In this document: positions 57,870 through 64,000 of the stretch, piece after piece
Layout: each line of letters opens with the position of its first letter
How positions within the stretch are numbered: the stretch's first letter is position 1
From: Sphingobacterium hotanense
Lineage (GTDB): Bacteria; Bacteroidota; Bacteroidia; Sphingobacteriales; Sphingobacteriaceae
DNA: 64,000 bases
NCBI RefSeq assembly: GCF_008274825.1
Contig: NZ_CP030848.1
Location: 434,001 to 498,000 of the forward strand
Direction: 5' to 3'
Program-made: the position numbers and the translations under genes
Notes under the pieces: generated by a model
What the model was told of the DNA's origin: nothing
Seen by the model: only the letters and a program-made list of their open reading frames with translations
Databases searched by the model: none

Positions 57870-58733
57870 TTATGTTTTGGGTTTTAGTCCAGCTAAATAT
57901 TTTCGTATGTCATTTTCTAATTTATCCGGGTATTTGTACTCTAATTTTTTTGACAATTCAGTTCCTATTTCTGAAACTAAATCAGTCATTGAAAATAGAG
58001 CAGTCCAATTTTCCTTTATATCGCTCCCTGAAAATGTTTGTTCTGTTTTAGCCCACATTTCCTGGTTAAGATACTTTTTGAAAAGTCGTCCATATTTATT
58101 GGTCGTTATGTTCCAATTGTGTTCACTTGCAATGTGCCATTCAATTAAAGGAATTAAATATTCTGTGCGAATAACGGTTTCCGACATAAATTTCGCATAG
58201 AATATTTCATCTCTCACAAGACACTTTGCCACGTAAGTTGTGTCCCACCAAAAATCGTTTATTAGATTTTGAAACTCTTTTTCAGACGGTTTTTTGATAA
58301 TGGAAATTTGATAAGTTGGTTTCAGCATTTGCTTTGTAATACCATCTTTATCAATTAAAATTTTATAACCAATATCCCAATCTTCTGGTAATTCTTTCTC
58401 TTGCGTTTCCTTTATAAATTTTGATTTGCTGTAAAGTTTAAAATCTACTTTCACACCGTCTTCATAAAGTAGCATTTTCATTGCGTGTTTATGGTTAAAA
58501 CAACTTTCGTCTTCTTCAATCATAGCAATTGGATTTCCGAATTTAAGCGTCCAGCTTTTGTCTGAAATGTAATTTGTATTATCCTCAAAAACAAATTCAA
58601 TGTCTAAATCACTAAATTCGTCAACAAGTGCTAAAGGATTTACAAGTGAACTTGTCAGAAGAAGAACTCTTACATCTTCGTTTTTCTCCGACCATTCTAT
58701 AATTGTTCTTAACTTTTCTTCTCTGACTTTCAT
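57870..58733 (-). CDS. aadS: AadS-like aminoglycoside 6-adenylyltransferase, ANT(6) family
   Basis: From the ATG at 58733 (MKVREEKLRTIIEWSEKNED) the product has 287 residues; an in-frame codon at 58811 lies inside the neighbouring cassette palindrome. The nucleotidyltransferase core is seen in LLTSSLVNPLALVDEFSDLDIEFVFED (about residues 22-48, with the catalytic D-x-D) and GVKVDFKLYSKSKF (about 100). The rest matches the streptomycin ANT(6) fold. I recall it as close to AadS of Bacteroides. Predicted to give streptomycin resistance. It is the only gene in its cassette. Confidence 0.88.
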   Translation of the reverse strand: MKVREEKLRTIIEWSEKNEDVRVLLLTSSLVNPLALVDEFSDLDIEFVFEDNTNYISDKSWTLKFGNPIAMIEEDESCFNHKHAMKMLLYEDGVKVDFKLYSKSKFIKETQEKELPEDWDIGYKILIDKDGITKQMLKPTYQISIIKKPSEKEFQNLINDFWWDTTYVAKCLVRDEIFYAKFMSETVIRTEYLIPLIEWHIASEHNWNITTNKYGRLFKKYLNQEMWAKTEQTFSGSDIKENWTALFSMTDLVSEIGTELSKKLEYKYPDKLENDIRKYLAGLKPKT

Positions 58734-58765
58734 TTTGTTTGGTTCGGTTTTACTATGTCGTACAA

Positions 58766-58925
58766 TGGCTCGGCGAATTGGCGAAGTAGCGAAGCTGTAT
58801 CGAAGATACAAAAGCGGAGCTATTTAGCCAAGTCGCTTGTTGTAAGCAGTCCGCGAAGCGGCGGCTTACGGCAAGCGACGTAAGTCGCCGAGCCATTGTT
58901 AGCAAGGAGCGCAGCGGATTGCTAA
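58766..58925 (-). repeat. Geneless 160-bp cassette, copy 2
   Basis: Identical in sequence to copy 1 by inspection. It lies between the lnu and aadS cassettes. Confidence 0.85.
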
Positions 58926-59056
58926 CAACGGTCAAGTATAAGCGTAGTGCGGGTTTTCGGAGCAATACACTGTCCGCCAACACGAACTTTGATAGATGGC
59001 AAAATACTAAATTTTAGCCACTTCGCCCGCATTACGCTTATACAATGTTGGCGGTA
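58919..59056 (-). repeat. attC7-like site of the lnu cassette
   Basis: A 138-bp palindrome. Inner arms TATAAGCGTAGTGCGGG and CCCGCATTACGCTTATA. Outer element GTTGGCGGTA (59047-59056) is complementary to TACCGCCAA at 59969-59977. Confidence 0.85.
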
Positions 59057-59062
59057 GTTTAT

Positions 59063-59833
59063 TTATTCAATTCTCCTTAATACCCCCTTTAATTTTGCTT
59101 CAACTCCAAGATTATCAAAAAGTTTTTCAGTCAATGTTAATGTCTTCTTGAAAGCTGTTTTAATATCTGTCGGATCTAATTCTGATGTTGTCTGCTGAAA
59201 TAACGAATACCAATCTGGATCTATGTCTTTTTCCAAGTTTTTTGTTGGACTTTCCCAATGTTTGGTTTGGTATGTTTCAATTCTTATTAACCAAAGTAAA
59301 TATTTTTGAACATTTGATAAGCTTTGGTAAGCGTGAGCAAATTCCTGTCGTTTAATTAAGTTGCTTGTTGTAAGTAAAACATTCAACAACGATTGGCTCA
59401 ACCACAGGATATTTTCATTTGTTGTTCGATCAGGTACTTTAGTTTTTATTTCTTTGAGCGTGTTAGTCAATAAATCTTCTTTATCTACTAAAATCATCTT
59501 GTCAAAGTCGCTAAACTCTACCGATCCGTCCCACGATTTGATAACTTCCATTTGGTCGTTTGTCAAAAAATGAAACTCCCCCCTTATCATATTTTCAAAA
59601 ATGGCAACTTCACTTCCAAACTCGTTGGTAAAATATAATGCCAAAGGATGAATTTGGCTTACCCAATTTTCAGCGGAAAATTTTTCTTTATCCTTCAAGA
59701 AGATGTAGAATTCAATATCTGAATATTTGTCCCCTTCATTTTTGGTAAATGACCCGTACATAAATACGGCAGAAATATTTTTATCATTTTGAGCTATTGA
59801 CTTTGTTTTGTCAATCATTTGTAGCTGTGTCAT
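59063..59833 (-). CDS. Lincosamide nucleotidyltransferase (Lnu(B/F/H)-like)
   Basis: A 256-residue nucleotidyltransferase. The core reads SAVFMYGSFTKNEGDKYSDIEFYIFL (about residues 20-46: the GSFTK and SDIEF elements with the catalytic acids), followed by VAIFENMIRGEFHFLTNDQM (about 95). These are the hallmarks of the long Lnu group (B, F, H types), which adenylate lincomycin and clindamycin. Length fits that group. The exact allele cannot be told. It fills its cassette alone. Confidence 0.85.
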   Translation of the reverse strand: MTQLQMIDKTKSIAQNDKNISAVFMYGSFTKNEGDKYSDIEFYIFLKDKEKFSAENWVSQIHPLALYFTNEFGSEVAIFENMIRGEFHFLTNDQMEVIKSWDGSVEFSDFDKMILVDKEDLLTNTLKEIKTKVPDRTTNENILWLSQSLLNVLLTTSNLIKRQEFAHAYQSLSNVQKYLLWLIRIETYQTKHWESPTKNLEKDIDPDWYSLFQQTTSELDPTDIKTAFKKTLTLTEKLFDNLGVEAKLKGVLRRIE

Positions 59834-59977
59834 TTTCTAATTTTTTAATATTAACAATCGCCCTTTCTACTTTGCGTATTAAAGGATATTTCAATTCTTA
59901 TTCTATCTTACAGTTACTTATAGCTTCATTTTCTTGAATGTTTTTCGTTGTTAATTGTTTCTTCAAATTACCGCCAA

Positions 59978-60137
59978 TGGCTCGGCGAATTGGCGAAGTA
60001 GCGAAGCTGTATCGAAGATACAAAAGCGGAGCTATTTAGCCAAGTCGCTTGTTGTAAGCAGTCCGCGAAGCGGCGGCTTACGGCAAGCGACGTAAGTCGC
60101 CGAGCCATTGTTAGCAAGGAGCGCAGCGGATTGCTAA
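59978..60137 (-). repeat. Geneless 160-bp cassette, copy 3
   Basis: Identical to copies 1, 2 and 4 by inspection. It lies between the arr and lnu cassettes. Confidence 0.85.
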
Positions 60138-60268
60138 CAACGGTTTGGGTATTTGCGATGGCACGGCATTTGAAAACCGTCAGCCGAAAATATGCACAAA
60201 AGTTGATAGTAGTACAAATGTTCAATTACTTCCGTCAGTCGTGCTATTGCAAATACCATGTTAGCGGG
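60131..60268 (-). repeat. attC8-like site of the marR-arr cassette
   Basis: A 138-bp palindrome. Inner arms GGGTATTTGC and GCAAATACC. Outer element GTTAGCGGG (60260-60268) is complementary to CCCGCTAA at 61354-61361. Confidence 0.85.
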
Positions 60269-60303
60269 TCGTTGTTCTATGTCAAATAATAATTGTTTAT
60301 TCA

Positions 60304-60750
60304 TTAGTCTATAATAACATTCTTCCCTTGTTCTCTAAGTTTTTCCAGTCCATCTTTCATAGCTTTAATCTCTTCAAGGGTATGTCCGTGCCAACCGGTT
60401 ACTTCTCCAACAACTTTAAAAGGATGTTTCGAACGATAGGATTTTGTGGGATTACCAGGAAATTTTTTGTCCGTTACGTTGGGGTCATCTTCTATGTCGC
60501 CTGTTGCTTCTACTAAATAAATCCTTTCACGTCCGTTGCCCAAAGCAAGTTCTGCTCCTAATATTGCAGTATTCAGTGTAGCCGAAACATAAATATGCTT
60601 TAATATTCTGTTTTCTTCATAATTACTGTTGAAACCTACTTGAATGAAATCGCCAATTTTCAAGTCAGCCTTTGTTCCGTGAAAATAGGTTTGAGCAAAC
60701 GGTGTAGGAATATGAAGTACGGCTTTATCTTCTATTTTGGTTGTGTTCAT
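60304..60750 (-). CDS. arr: Rifampin ADP-ribosyltransferase
   Basis: A 148-residue enzyme of the Arr family. Motifs: TYFHGTKADLKIGDFIQVGF (about residues 21-40), HIYVSATLNTAILGAELALG (about 52-71) and ERIYLVEATGDIEDDPNVTDKKFPGNPTKSYRS. It transfers ADP-ribose from NAD to the C23 hydroxyl of rifamycins and inactivates them. It is 9 bases after a MarR gene and shares its promoter. The length is usual for Arr. Confidence 0.93.
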   Translation of the reverse strand: MNTTKIEDKAVLHIPTPFAQTYFHGTKADLKIGDFIQVGFNSNYEENRILKHIYVSATLNTAILGAELALGNGRERIYLVEATGDIEDDPNVTDKKFPGNPTKSYRSKHPFKVVGEVTGWHGHTLEEIKAMKDGLEKLREQGKNVIID

Positions 60751-60759
60751 AGTTATTTC

Positions 60760-61221
60760 TTATTGTTTCTCGTTTACTTTTTCAATTTCTTTATTCATCA
60801 ACTCCAATGCTTTGTGGAAGTATTTTTCTAAAATGTTTAATTCATCACTATTGAATGACACAAAAAGGTCGTGTGTTTTGTTTTGGTAGTTACTATAAAA
60901 TGGTGTAACCAACTTTGTTATTCTATCAATATTGGGAACTATGATTATTTTCCGCCTGTCAGTTTTGTCGGGCTGTCTTTTTACGAGTTTTTTGTTTTCA
61001 AACCGGTCTATTAGCCCTGTAACCGAACCTGTTGTTAACCCTGTAAGTAGGGCAAGTTCACCTGCTGTCATTTGACCTTTTTGAATTAAGAAACCTAAAT
61101 ATTTATGGTCAGTGCCAGTCAGTCCAATTTTTCTACCAATGCTTTCGTGCATTTGAATAGATGTGTAGGCATAAAGTTGGCTCAATTTCCTTAAGTTGAT
61201 GATTTTTTCTTTGACAGGCAT
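60760..61221 (-). CDS. MarR-family regulator upstream of arr
   Basis: A 153-residue winged-helix protein (TAGELALLTGLTTGSVTGLIDRFENKKLVKRQPDKTDRRK, about residues 55-94), a clear MarR DNA-binding domain. It is the first gene of the arr cassette and differs from the MarR protein at 43,686. A TATCTTTG -7 element stands 29 bases in front, overlapped by a TTGACAAC/TTGTTAAC-like palindrome, so it probably controls itself and arr. The inducer is unknown. Confidence 0.88.
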   Translation of the reverse strand: MPVKEKIINLRKLSQLYAYTSIQMHESIGRKIGLTGTDHKYLGFLIQKGQMTAGELALLTGLTTGSVTGLIDRFENKKLVKRQPDKTDRRKIIIVPNIDRITKLVTPFYSNYQNKTHDLFVSFNSDELNILEKYFHKALELMNKEIEKVNEKQ

Positions 61222-61249
61222 AAATCTTGTTAACCATTTATCTTGACAA

Positions 61250-61257
61250 CAAAGATA
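61250..61257 (-). promoter_or_regulatory. Candidate promoter of marR-arr
   Basis: The minus strand reads TATCTTTG (exact TAnnTTTG) 29 bases before the MarR ATG. A possible operator TTGT...ACAA surrounds it (61,227-61,251). Confidence 0.45.
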
Positions 61258-61361
61258 ATATATTTTTTTGGTAGTTACCTAAAATGTTTGATTCAAAATT
61301 TAAGGATAGTTGATTTTGGTTTGTCTGTCAGGGATGGGTGTCGCTCTACAATGCCCGCTAA

Positions 61362-61521
61362 TGGCTCGGCGAATTGGCGAAGTAGCGAAGCTGTATCGAA
61401 GATACAAAAGCGGAGCTATTTAGCCAAGTCGCTTGTTGTAAGCAGTCCGCGAAGCGGCGGCTTACGGCAAGCGACGTAAGTCGCCGAGCCATTGTTAGCA
61501 AGGAGCGCAGCGGATTGCTAA
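61362..61521 (-). repeat. Geneless 160-bp cassette, copy 4
   Basis: Identical to the other three copies by inspection. It lies between the DHFR and marR-arr cassettes. Confidence 0.85.
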
Positions 61522-61654
61522 CAACGGTTCGGGGTTTGGTGAAGGTGGGGTTTAGAAAGTAATAAAGTACAAATTTAGCACAAAAGCTAATAGAAAGTAC
61601 AAATGTTCAGCCTAGCACTAAAGCCCCACTTTTGCCAAACCCATGTTATCGGCA
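61515..61654 (-). repeat. attC9-like site of the DHFR cassette
   Basis: A 140-bp palindrome. Inner arms GGGTTTGGTGAAGGTGGGG and CCCCACTTTTGCCAAACCC. Outer element GTTATCGGCA (61645-61654) is complementary to TGCCGATAAC at 62340-62349. It contains TAAATTTG (minus, 61577-61570) with a TTTG 22 bases upstream, a possible promoter. Confidence 0.85.
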
Positions 61655-61714
61655 TGTGCTATTTTCTGTCCGAATTTATATCGTTCAAGTCTGCACAAGC
61701 CTTTTTCAATGTGA

Positions 61715-62218
61715 TTATTTTCTTGACGATGTTCTTTCATATTCTACAATTTTAAATGAGTATTGATGTTTATTGTCTGACTCTCTAAAAATGGAATTCA
61801 TAATTGTCCACTCACTAAGTTGAAAGTGGGGAAAAAAGGTGTCGCCTTTTAGTTCACAATTTACATGTGTTATATAAAGTCTGTCAGCAATAATTATCAA
61901 TTGAGTATAAATTTCTTCGCCACCACAGATAAAAAGTTCAGCCTCTCCGTTTTGCTTTGCATATTCTAAACCTTCATCAATTGAGTTTACAATTACGCAT
62001 TCACTATCTTGGAATTTACTGTCTCTTGTTACAACAATAATCTTTCTATCCTTCAATTTTTTTCCTAACGACTGATACGTCTTTCTTCCCATCAGCACAA
62101 AATGTCCTAAGGTTTTAGTTTTAAAATACTTCAAGTCCTCAGGCAAATGCCATAGTAAGCTATTGTTTAAACCAATTGCATTGTTTTTTTCTATTGCACT
62201 TATTAATGAAATTAGCAT
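61715..62218 (-). CDS. Dihydrofolate reductase (trimethoprim-resistance type likely)
   Basis: A 167-residue DHFR. Motifs: SLISAIEKNNAIGLNNSLLWHLPEDLKYF (N-terminal, with the substrate-binding acidic residue after LP), FVLMGRKTYQSLG and FICGGEEIYTQLI (cofactor-binding GG). It is of the chromosomal size (DfrA class). As a cassette gene next to other resistance genes it is most likely a trimethoprim-insensitive enzyme, but resistance itself cannot be read from the sequence. Allele unknown. Confidence 0.88.
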   Translation of the reverse strand: MLISLISAIEKNNAIGLNNSLLWHLPEDLKYFKTKTLGHFVLMGRKTYQSLGKKLKDRKIIVVTRDSKFQDSECVIVNSIDEGLEYAKQNGEAELFICGGEEIYTQLIIIADRLYITHVNCELKGDTFFPHFQLSEWTIMNSIFRESDNKHQYSFKIVEYERTSSRK

Positions 62219-62339
62219 TCCTTCAAATTTATTGGTTTAATAGTTTCTTTGAAATGAATTGTCATGAAATGTCGTTTTAGTGAATTTTCGTTGTCAATTT
62301 CTTGTCGGTCAGTTTGATGTTGACTGGTCGTCCAAGCAT

Positions 62340-62480
62340 TGCCGATAACGAAAAATGGTAGCCGTAGTTGCCGGATTTACAGCACTTTCGTATCAATTTA
62401 GCACTTCGGTTCGTTAAAAGCACCAAAGTATCAAGTTGGCACGAAAGCCGGCAATTATCGGCTACCATATGTTAGTGGCA
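62340..62480 (-). repeat. attC10-like site of the beta-lactamase cassette
   Basis: A 141-bp palindrome. Inner arms ATGGTAGCCGTAGTTGCCGG and CCGGCAATTATCGGCTACCA differ by one extra base, as the bulged bases of attC sites do. Outer element GTTAGTGGCA (62471-62480) is complementary to TGCCACTAAC at 63338-63347. Confidence 0.85.
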
Positions 62481-62484
62481 TTTA

Positions 62485-63309
62485 TCATTTCATTATATTC
62501 ATTTGCTTTAACGCATTTTTTGTTACATTAATTCTCGATGAAATAAAATCATCAACATTCAATCCGTCTGTCGGAATTACATTTGTTGCAAAAAAATAAA
62601 CATTAGATTTTGTTTCAACATAACCAACAAACCAACCATTATATTTTTCTTCTATCGAACTTAATCCAGTCTTACCGCTTAAAATGTAATTTTCAGTTCG
62701 CTCAATTTCCATAATATTTTTGACAATCTTTATTGTCCTATCAGAAATTGGAAATTTTGAAAAATAGAATTTCCTTAAAAAGTCGATTTGTTGTTTTTGA
62801 GATATTTTTGAATTTCCTTCAAGCCAAAAATTGTCAATCGTTAAACTGTCAAAAATCATATTTTTATACTCAAATTTTTCTAAATATTCTTTCATTTTAA
62901 TTGTTCCGATTTTCCTTGCAATTTCCTGATAGCAAGGAACACAGGAAATTCTAAAAGCATCTTTAAATGATAAATCTTTTTCCCAAATATCCATTTTTCT
63001 CTGCTCGCCATTCCATTTTAAAATAGTTGTATCATTTTCAATAATGCCTAATTCAACAGCAATTATAGAATTTGGAATTTTGAATGTTGATGCAGGTAAT
63101 TTTCCGTTTTTAGCCCAATCAAAGTCATTTGAGTAAAAAGTATTCTTGTCGTTATCATAAATTAGAATTGAACCATTTACTTGAAAACTATCTAAAATTT
63201 TGTCAAAATCAGAAATTTCTGTTTCAATTATGTTTTTATTCGTTGTTGTGTTACAGCAAACAAATAAAAATATCATTGAAATAAAAACTACAAATAAAAT
63301 ATTTTTCAT
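62485..63309 (-). CDS. Class D (OXA-type) beta-lactamase, predicted lipoprotein
   Basis: A 274-residue enzyme with the class D motifs STFK (catalytic Ser and Lys, in PASTFKIPN, about residues 77-85), SCV (in RISCVPCYQEIARKIG), KTG (in ILSGKTGLSS) and the following Trp (YNGWFVGYVE). The usual YGN motif appears as YKN (KFEYKNMIFD), which departs from most OXA enzymes. The N-terminus ends in a lipobox-like LFVCCNTTT, suggesting membrane attachment. It hydrolyses penicillins at least; carbapenemase activity is not predictable. It is the sole gene of its cassette. Confidence 0.9.
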   Translation of the reverse strand: MKNILFVVFISMIFLFVCCNTTTNKNIIETEISDFDKILDSFQVNGSILIYDNDKNTFYSNDFDWAKNGKLPASTFKIPNSIIAVELGIIENDTTILKWNGEQRKMDIWEKDLSFKDAFRISCVPCYQEIARKIGTIKMKEYLEKFEYKNMIFDSLTIDNFWLEGNSKISQKQQIDFLRKFYFSKFPISDRTIKIVKNIMEIERTENYILSGKTGLSSIEEKYNGWFVGYVETKSNVYFFATNVIPTDGLNVDDFISSRINVTKNALKQMNIMK

Positions 63310-63337
63310 TTATTGTCTAATTATCGTTTGTTTTTGT

Positions 63338-63539
63338 TGCCACTAACGGGAAACGCATTGGCGAAGTGGCGGATAAATTGAACCGAAAGTTCAATTTAGC
63401 AGTGACGTAGCCGATGTGTTTCCACAGAAGCTAAATTATTAAAAAAAAGCTGAATGTGGGACACATTCGGCGGAATAAAAAGCACAAAAGTTGAATTTTG
63501 AACTTAACCCGCCATTTTGCCAATGCGATGTTATGTGTA
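63338..63539 (-). repeat. attC11-like site of the catB-carrying cassette
   Basis: A 202-bp palindrome. Inner arms CGCATTGGCGAAGTGGCGG and CCGCCATTTTGCCAATGCG. Outer element GTTATGTGTA (63530-63539); its partner should lie beyond the right edge, after catB. Confidence 0.8.
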
Positions 63540-63548
63540 GTTTTTTAG

Positions 63549-63556
63549 TATCTTTG
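63549..63556 (+). promoter_or_regulatory. Candidate -7 element for catB
   Basis: The plus strand has TATCTTTG (exact TAnnTTTG) 117 bases upstream of the catB ATG, just after attC11. A TTTG is about 30 bases further upstream, which is longer than the usual spacing. Confidence 0.35.
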
Positions 63557-63672
63557 TCAGATGAAATTATCAGATTAGCAAATTTACTTTACGCAACGTA
63601 TAGGAAGAGAATAGTTTAGTATTATTCTTCGTTTCCTTATTGTCTCTTATTGTAAATTAAATATGTTAAATA

Positions 63673-64000
63673 ATGAAAAATTACTTCGAAAGTCCTTTTA
63701 AAGGAAAAATAATCAAAGACCACATAACTAATCCCAATATAATTTCGGGTAAATATTCTTATTATTCTGGTTATTATCACGGTCATTCATTTGACGATTG
63801 TGCTCGTTATCTGTTTCCGGACAGGAATGATGTCGATAAACTAATTATCGGTTCTTATTGTTCAATAGGGAGCGGTGCAAGTTTCATAATGGCAGGTAAT
63901 CAAGGTCATAAATATGATTGGATTTCCAGTTTTCCATTTTTTTATATGTCTGAATTTGATGTTTTCAGTAAAAGCCAAGATGGATTTCAAAAAGCAGGAG
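63673..64000 (+). CDS. catB: Type B chloramphenicol acetyltransferase (partial, C-terminus off the window)
   Basis: The plus strand opens with ATG at 63673 and is open to the edge: 109 codons. It reads [20 protein letters not shown] and then [40 protein letters not shown] and [20 protein letters not shown]. This is the start of the CatB (xenobiotic acetyltransferase, left-handed beta-helix) family, which acetylates chloramphenicol. The catalytic His is expected in the visible GNQGHKYDW. It lies on the plus strand, opposite to the main cassette direction, like erm(F). The remaining half is beyond the window. Confidence 0.9.
   Translation, partial: MKNYFESPFKGKIIKDHITNPNIISGKYSYYSGYYHGHSFDDCARYLFPDRNDVDKLIIGSYCSIGSGASFIMAGNQGHKYDWISSFPFFYMSEFDVFSKSQDGFQKAG

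Larger units (their letters stand above)
43480..64000 (-). mobile_element. Integron-type gene-cassette array (attC-bounded), running off the right edge
   Basis: Eleven long imperfect palindromes separate the genes. At every complete cassette the outer bases of its first end (GTTxxxx...) are the reverse complement of the outer bases of its own palindrome (...xxxxAAC); for example GTTGGTAGCC at 47721 and GGCTACCAAC at 49809. This is how cassettes with attC sites look after integrase-mediated insertion (crossover G^TT). Read on the minus strand, the palindromes follow the genes, and nearly all genes are on that strand. The first cassette should therefore lie beyond 64,000, where an attI site and integrase are to be expected. 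The region looks more AT-rich than the core genes to its left. The integrase itself is not in the window. Confidence 0.85.

Noticed and set aside
57577..61521. The four spaced repeats as a CRISPR array
   Set aside because: The repeats are 160 bp and separated by whole genes of about 1 kb, with no short regular spacers and no cas genes.
57561..61525. Repeated open frames across the four 160-bp units (a protein containing RRFADCLQQATWLNSSAF and its reverse-strand counterpart)
   Set aside because: They arise from the identical palindromic DNA of the geneless cassettes, exist on both strands, lack consistent start sites and run into different flanks. They are not genes.
61715..63309. Naming exact alleles for the DHFR and the class D beta-lactamase
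   Set aside because: The families are clear from motifs, but allele names need a database comparison that cannot be made here.
43480..64000. The island as an integrative conjugative element or prophage
   Set aside because: No relaxase, tra genes, phage structural genes or site-specific integrase are seen in the window. Such genes could still lie to the right.
1..64000. tRNA or rRNA genes
   Set aside because: None was recognised on either strand while reading the gaps between genes; a covariance search would settle this.

Overview
The window reads as a chromosome segment of a Bacteroidota bacterium, probably Sphingobacteriaceae (Sphingobacterium-like). The grounds are a SusC/SusD outer-membrane uptake locus controlled by an ECF sigma/FecR pair, many lipoproteins, DUF4843, DUF983 and DUF1963 families, and promoter-like -7 elements of the Bacteroidota type (TAnnTTTG). 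The genus is an inference.

Positions 1-11,224 hold a divergently controlled uptake locus: sigma factor (leftward, cut by the window edge), FecR-type anti-sigma, SusC, SusD, a DUF4843 lipoprotein, a PKD-like lipoprotein, a TlpA-type thioredoxin lipoprotein-operon partner and a trypsin-like protease. After a hairpin-rich spacer comes a broken LRR-DUF1963 gene (amber codon plus frameshift) and an IS982-type insertion. Positions 15,148-20,203 are a galactose operon (galT, galK, a galM lipoprotein, a sodium/sugar symporter). Positions 20,373-39,295 are ordinary housekeeping genes: an endonuclease/phosphatase-family protein, a Cys/Met PLP enzyme, an M14 carboxypeptidase, mfd, a metallophosphoesterase, an AraC regulator, galE, a UDP-glucuronate decarboxylase, waaA, GAPDH and hemW.

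At 39.3-43.4 kb two IS21-type elements lie side by side (one decayed, one intact with a 5-bp target duplication). They form the left border of an accessory island that runs off the right edge. The island (43,480-64,000) is, in my reading, an integron-type gene-cassette array. Eleven long imperfect palindromes (about 136-203 bp) separate the genes. Each cassette's outer 8-10 bases are the reverse complement of the outer bases of its own palindrome at the other end, which is the geometry expected of integron cassettes with attC sites read on the minus strand. Nearly all genes point the same way (minus), away from a presumed integrase beyond position 64,000.

The cassettes, from right to left, carry: catB (reversed, partial), a class D beta-lactamase, a DHFR, marR+arr, an lnu-type lincosamide nucleotidyltransferase, aadS-like ANT(6), erm(F) (reversed), a five-gene restriction-modification system of LlaJI/McrBC type (XRE, Vsr, C5-methyltransferase, McrB-like, McrC-like; 6.3 kb in one cassette), a SIR2-like + DUF262 pair, a UvrA-like ABC protein, and a VOC-EVE-MarR operon. 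Four identical 160-bp geneless cassettes alternate with the arr, lnu, aadS and erm(F) cassettes. The combination of drug resistance and anti-phage genes in one Bacteroidota cassette array is the most striking content of the window. No integrase gene, tRNA, rRNA or CRISPR array was seen.
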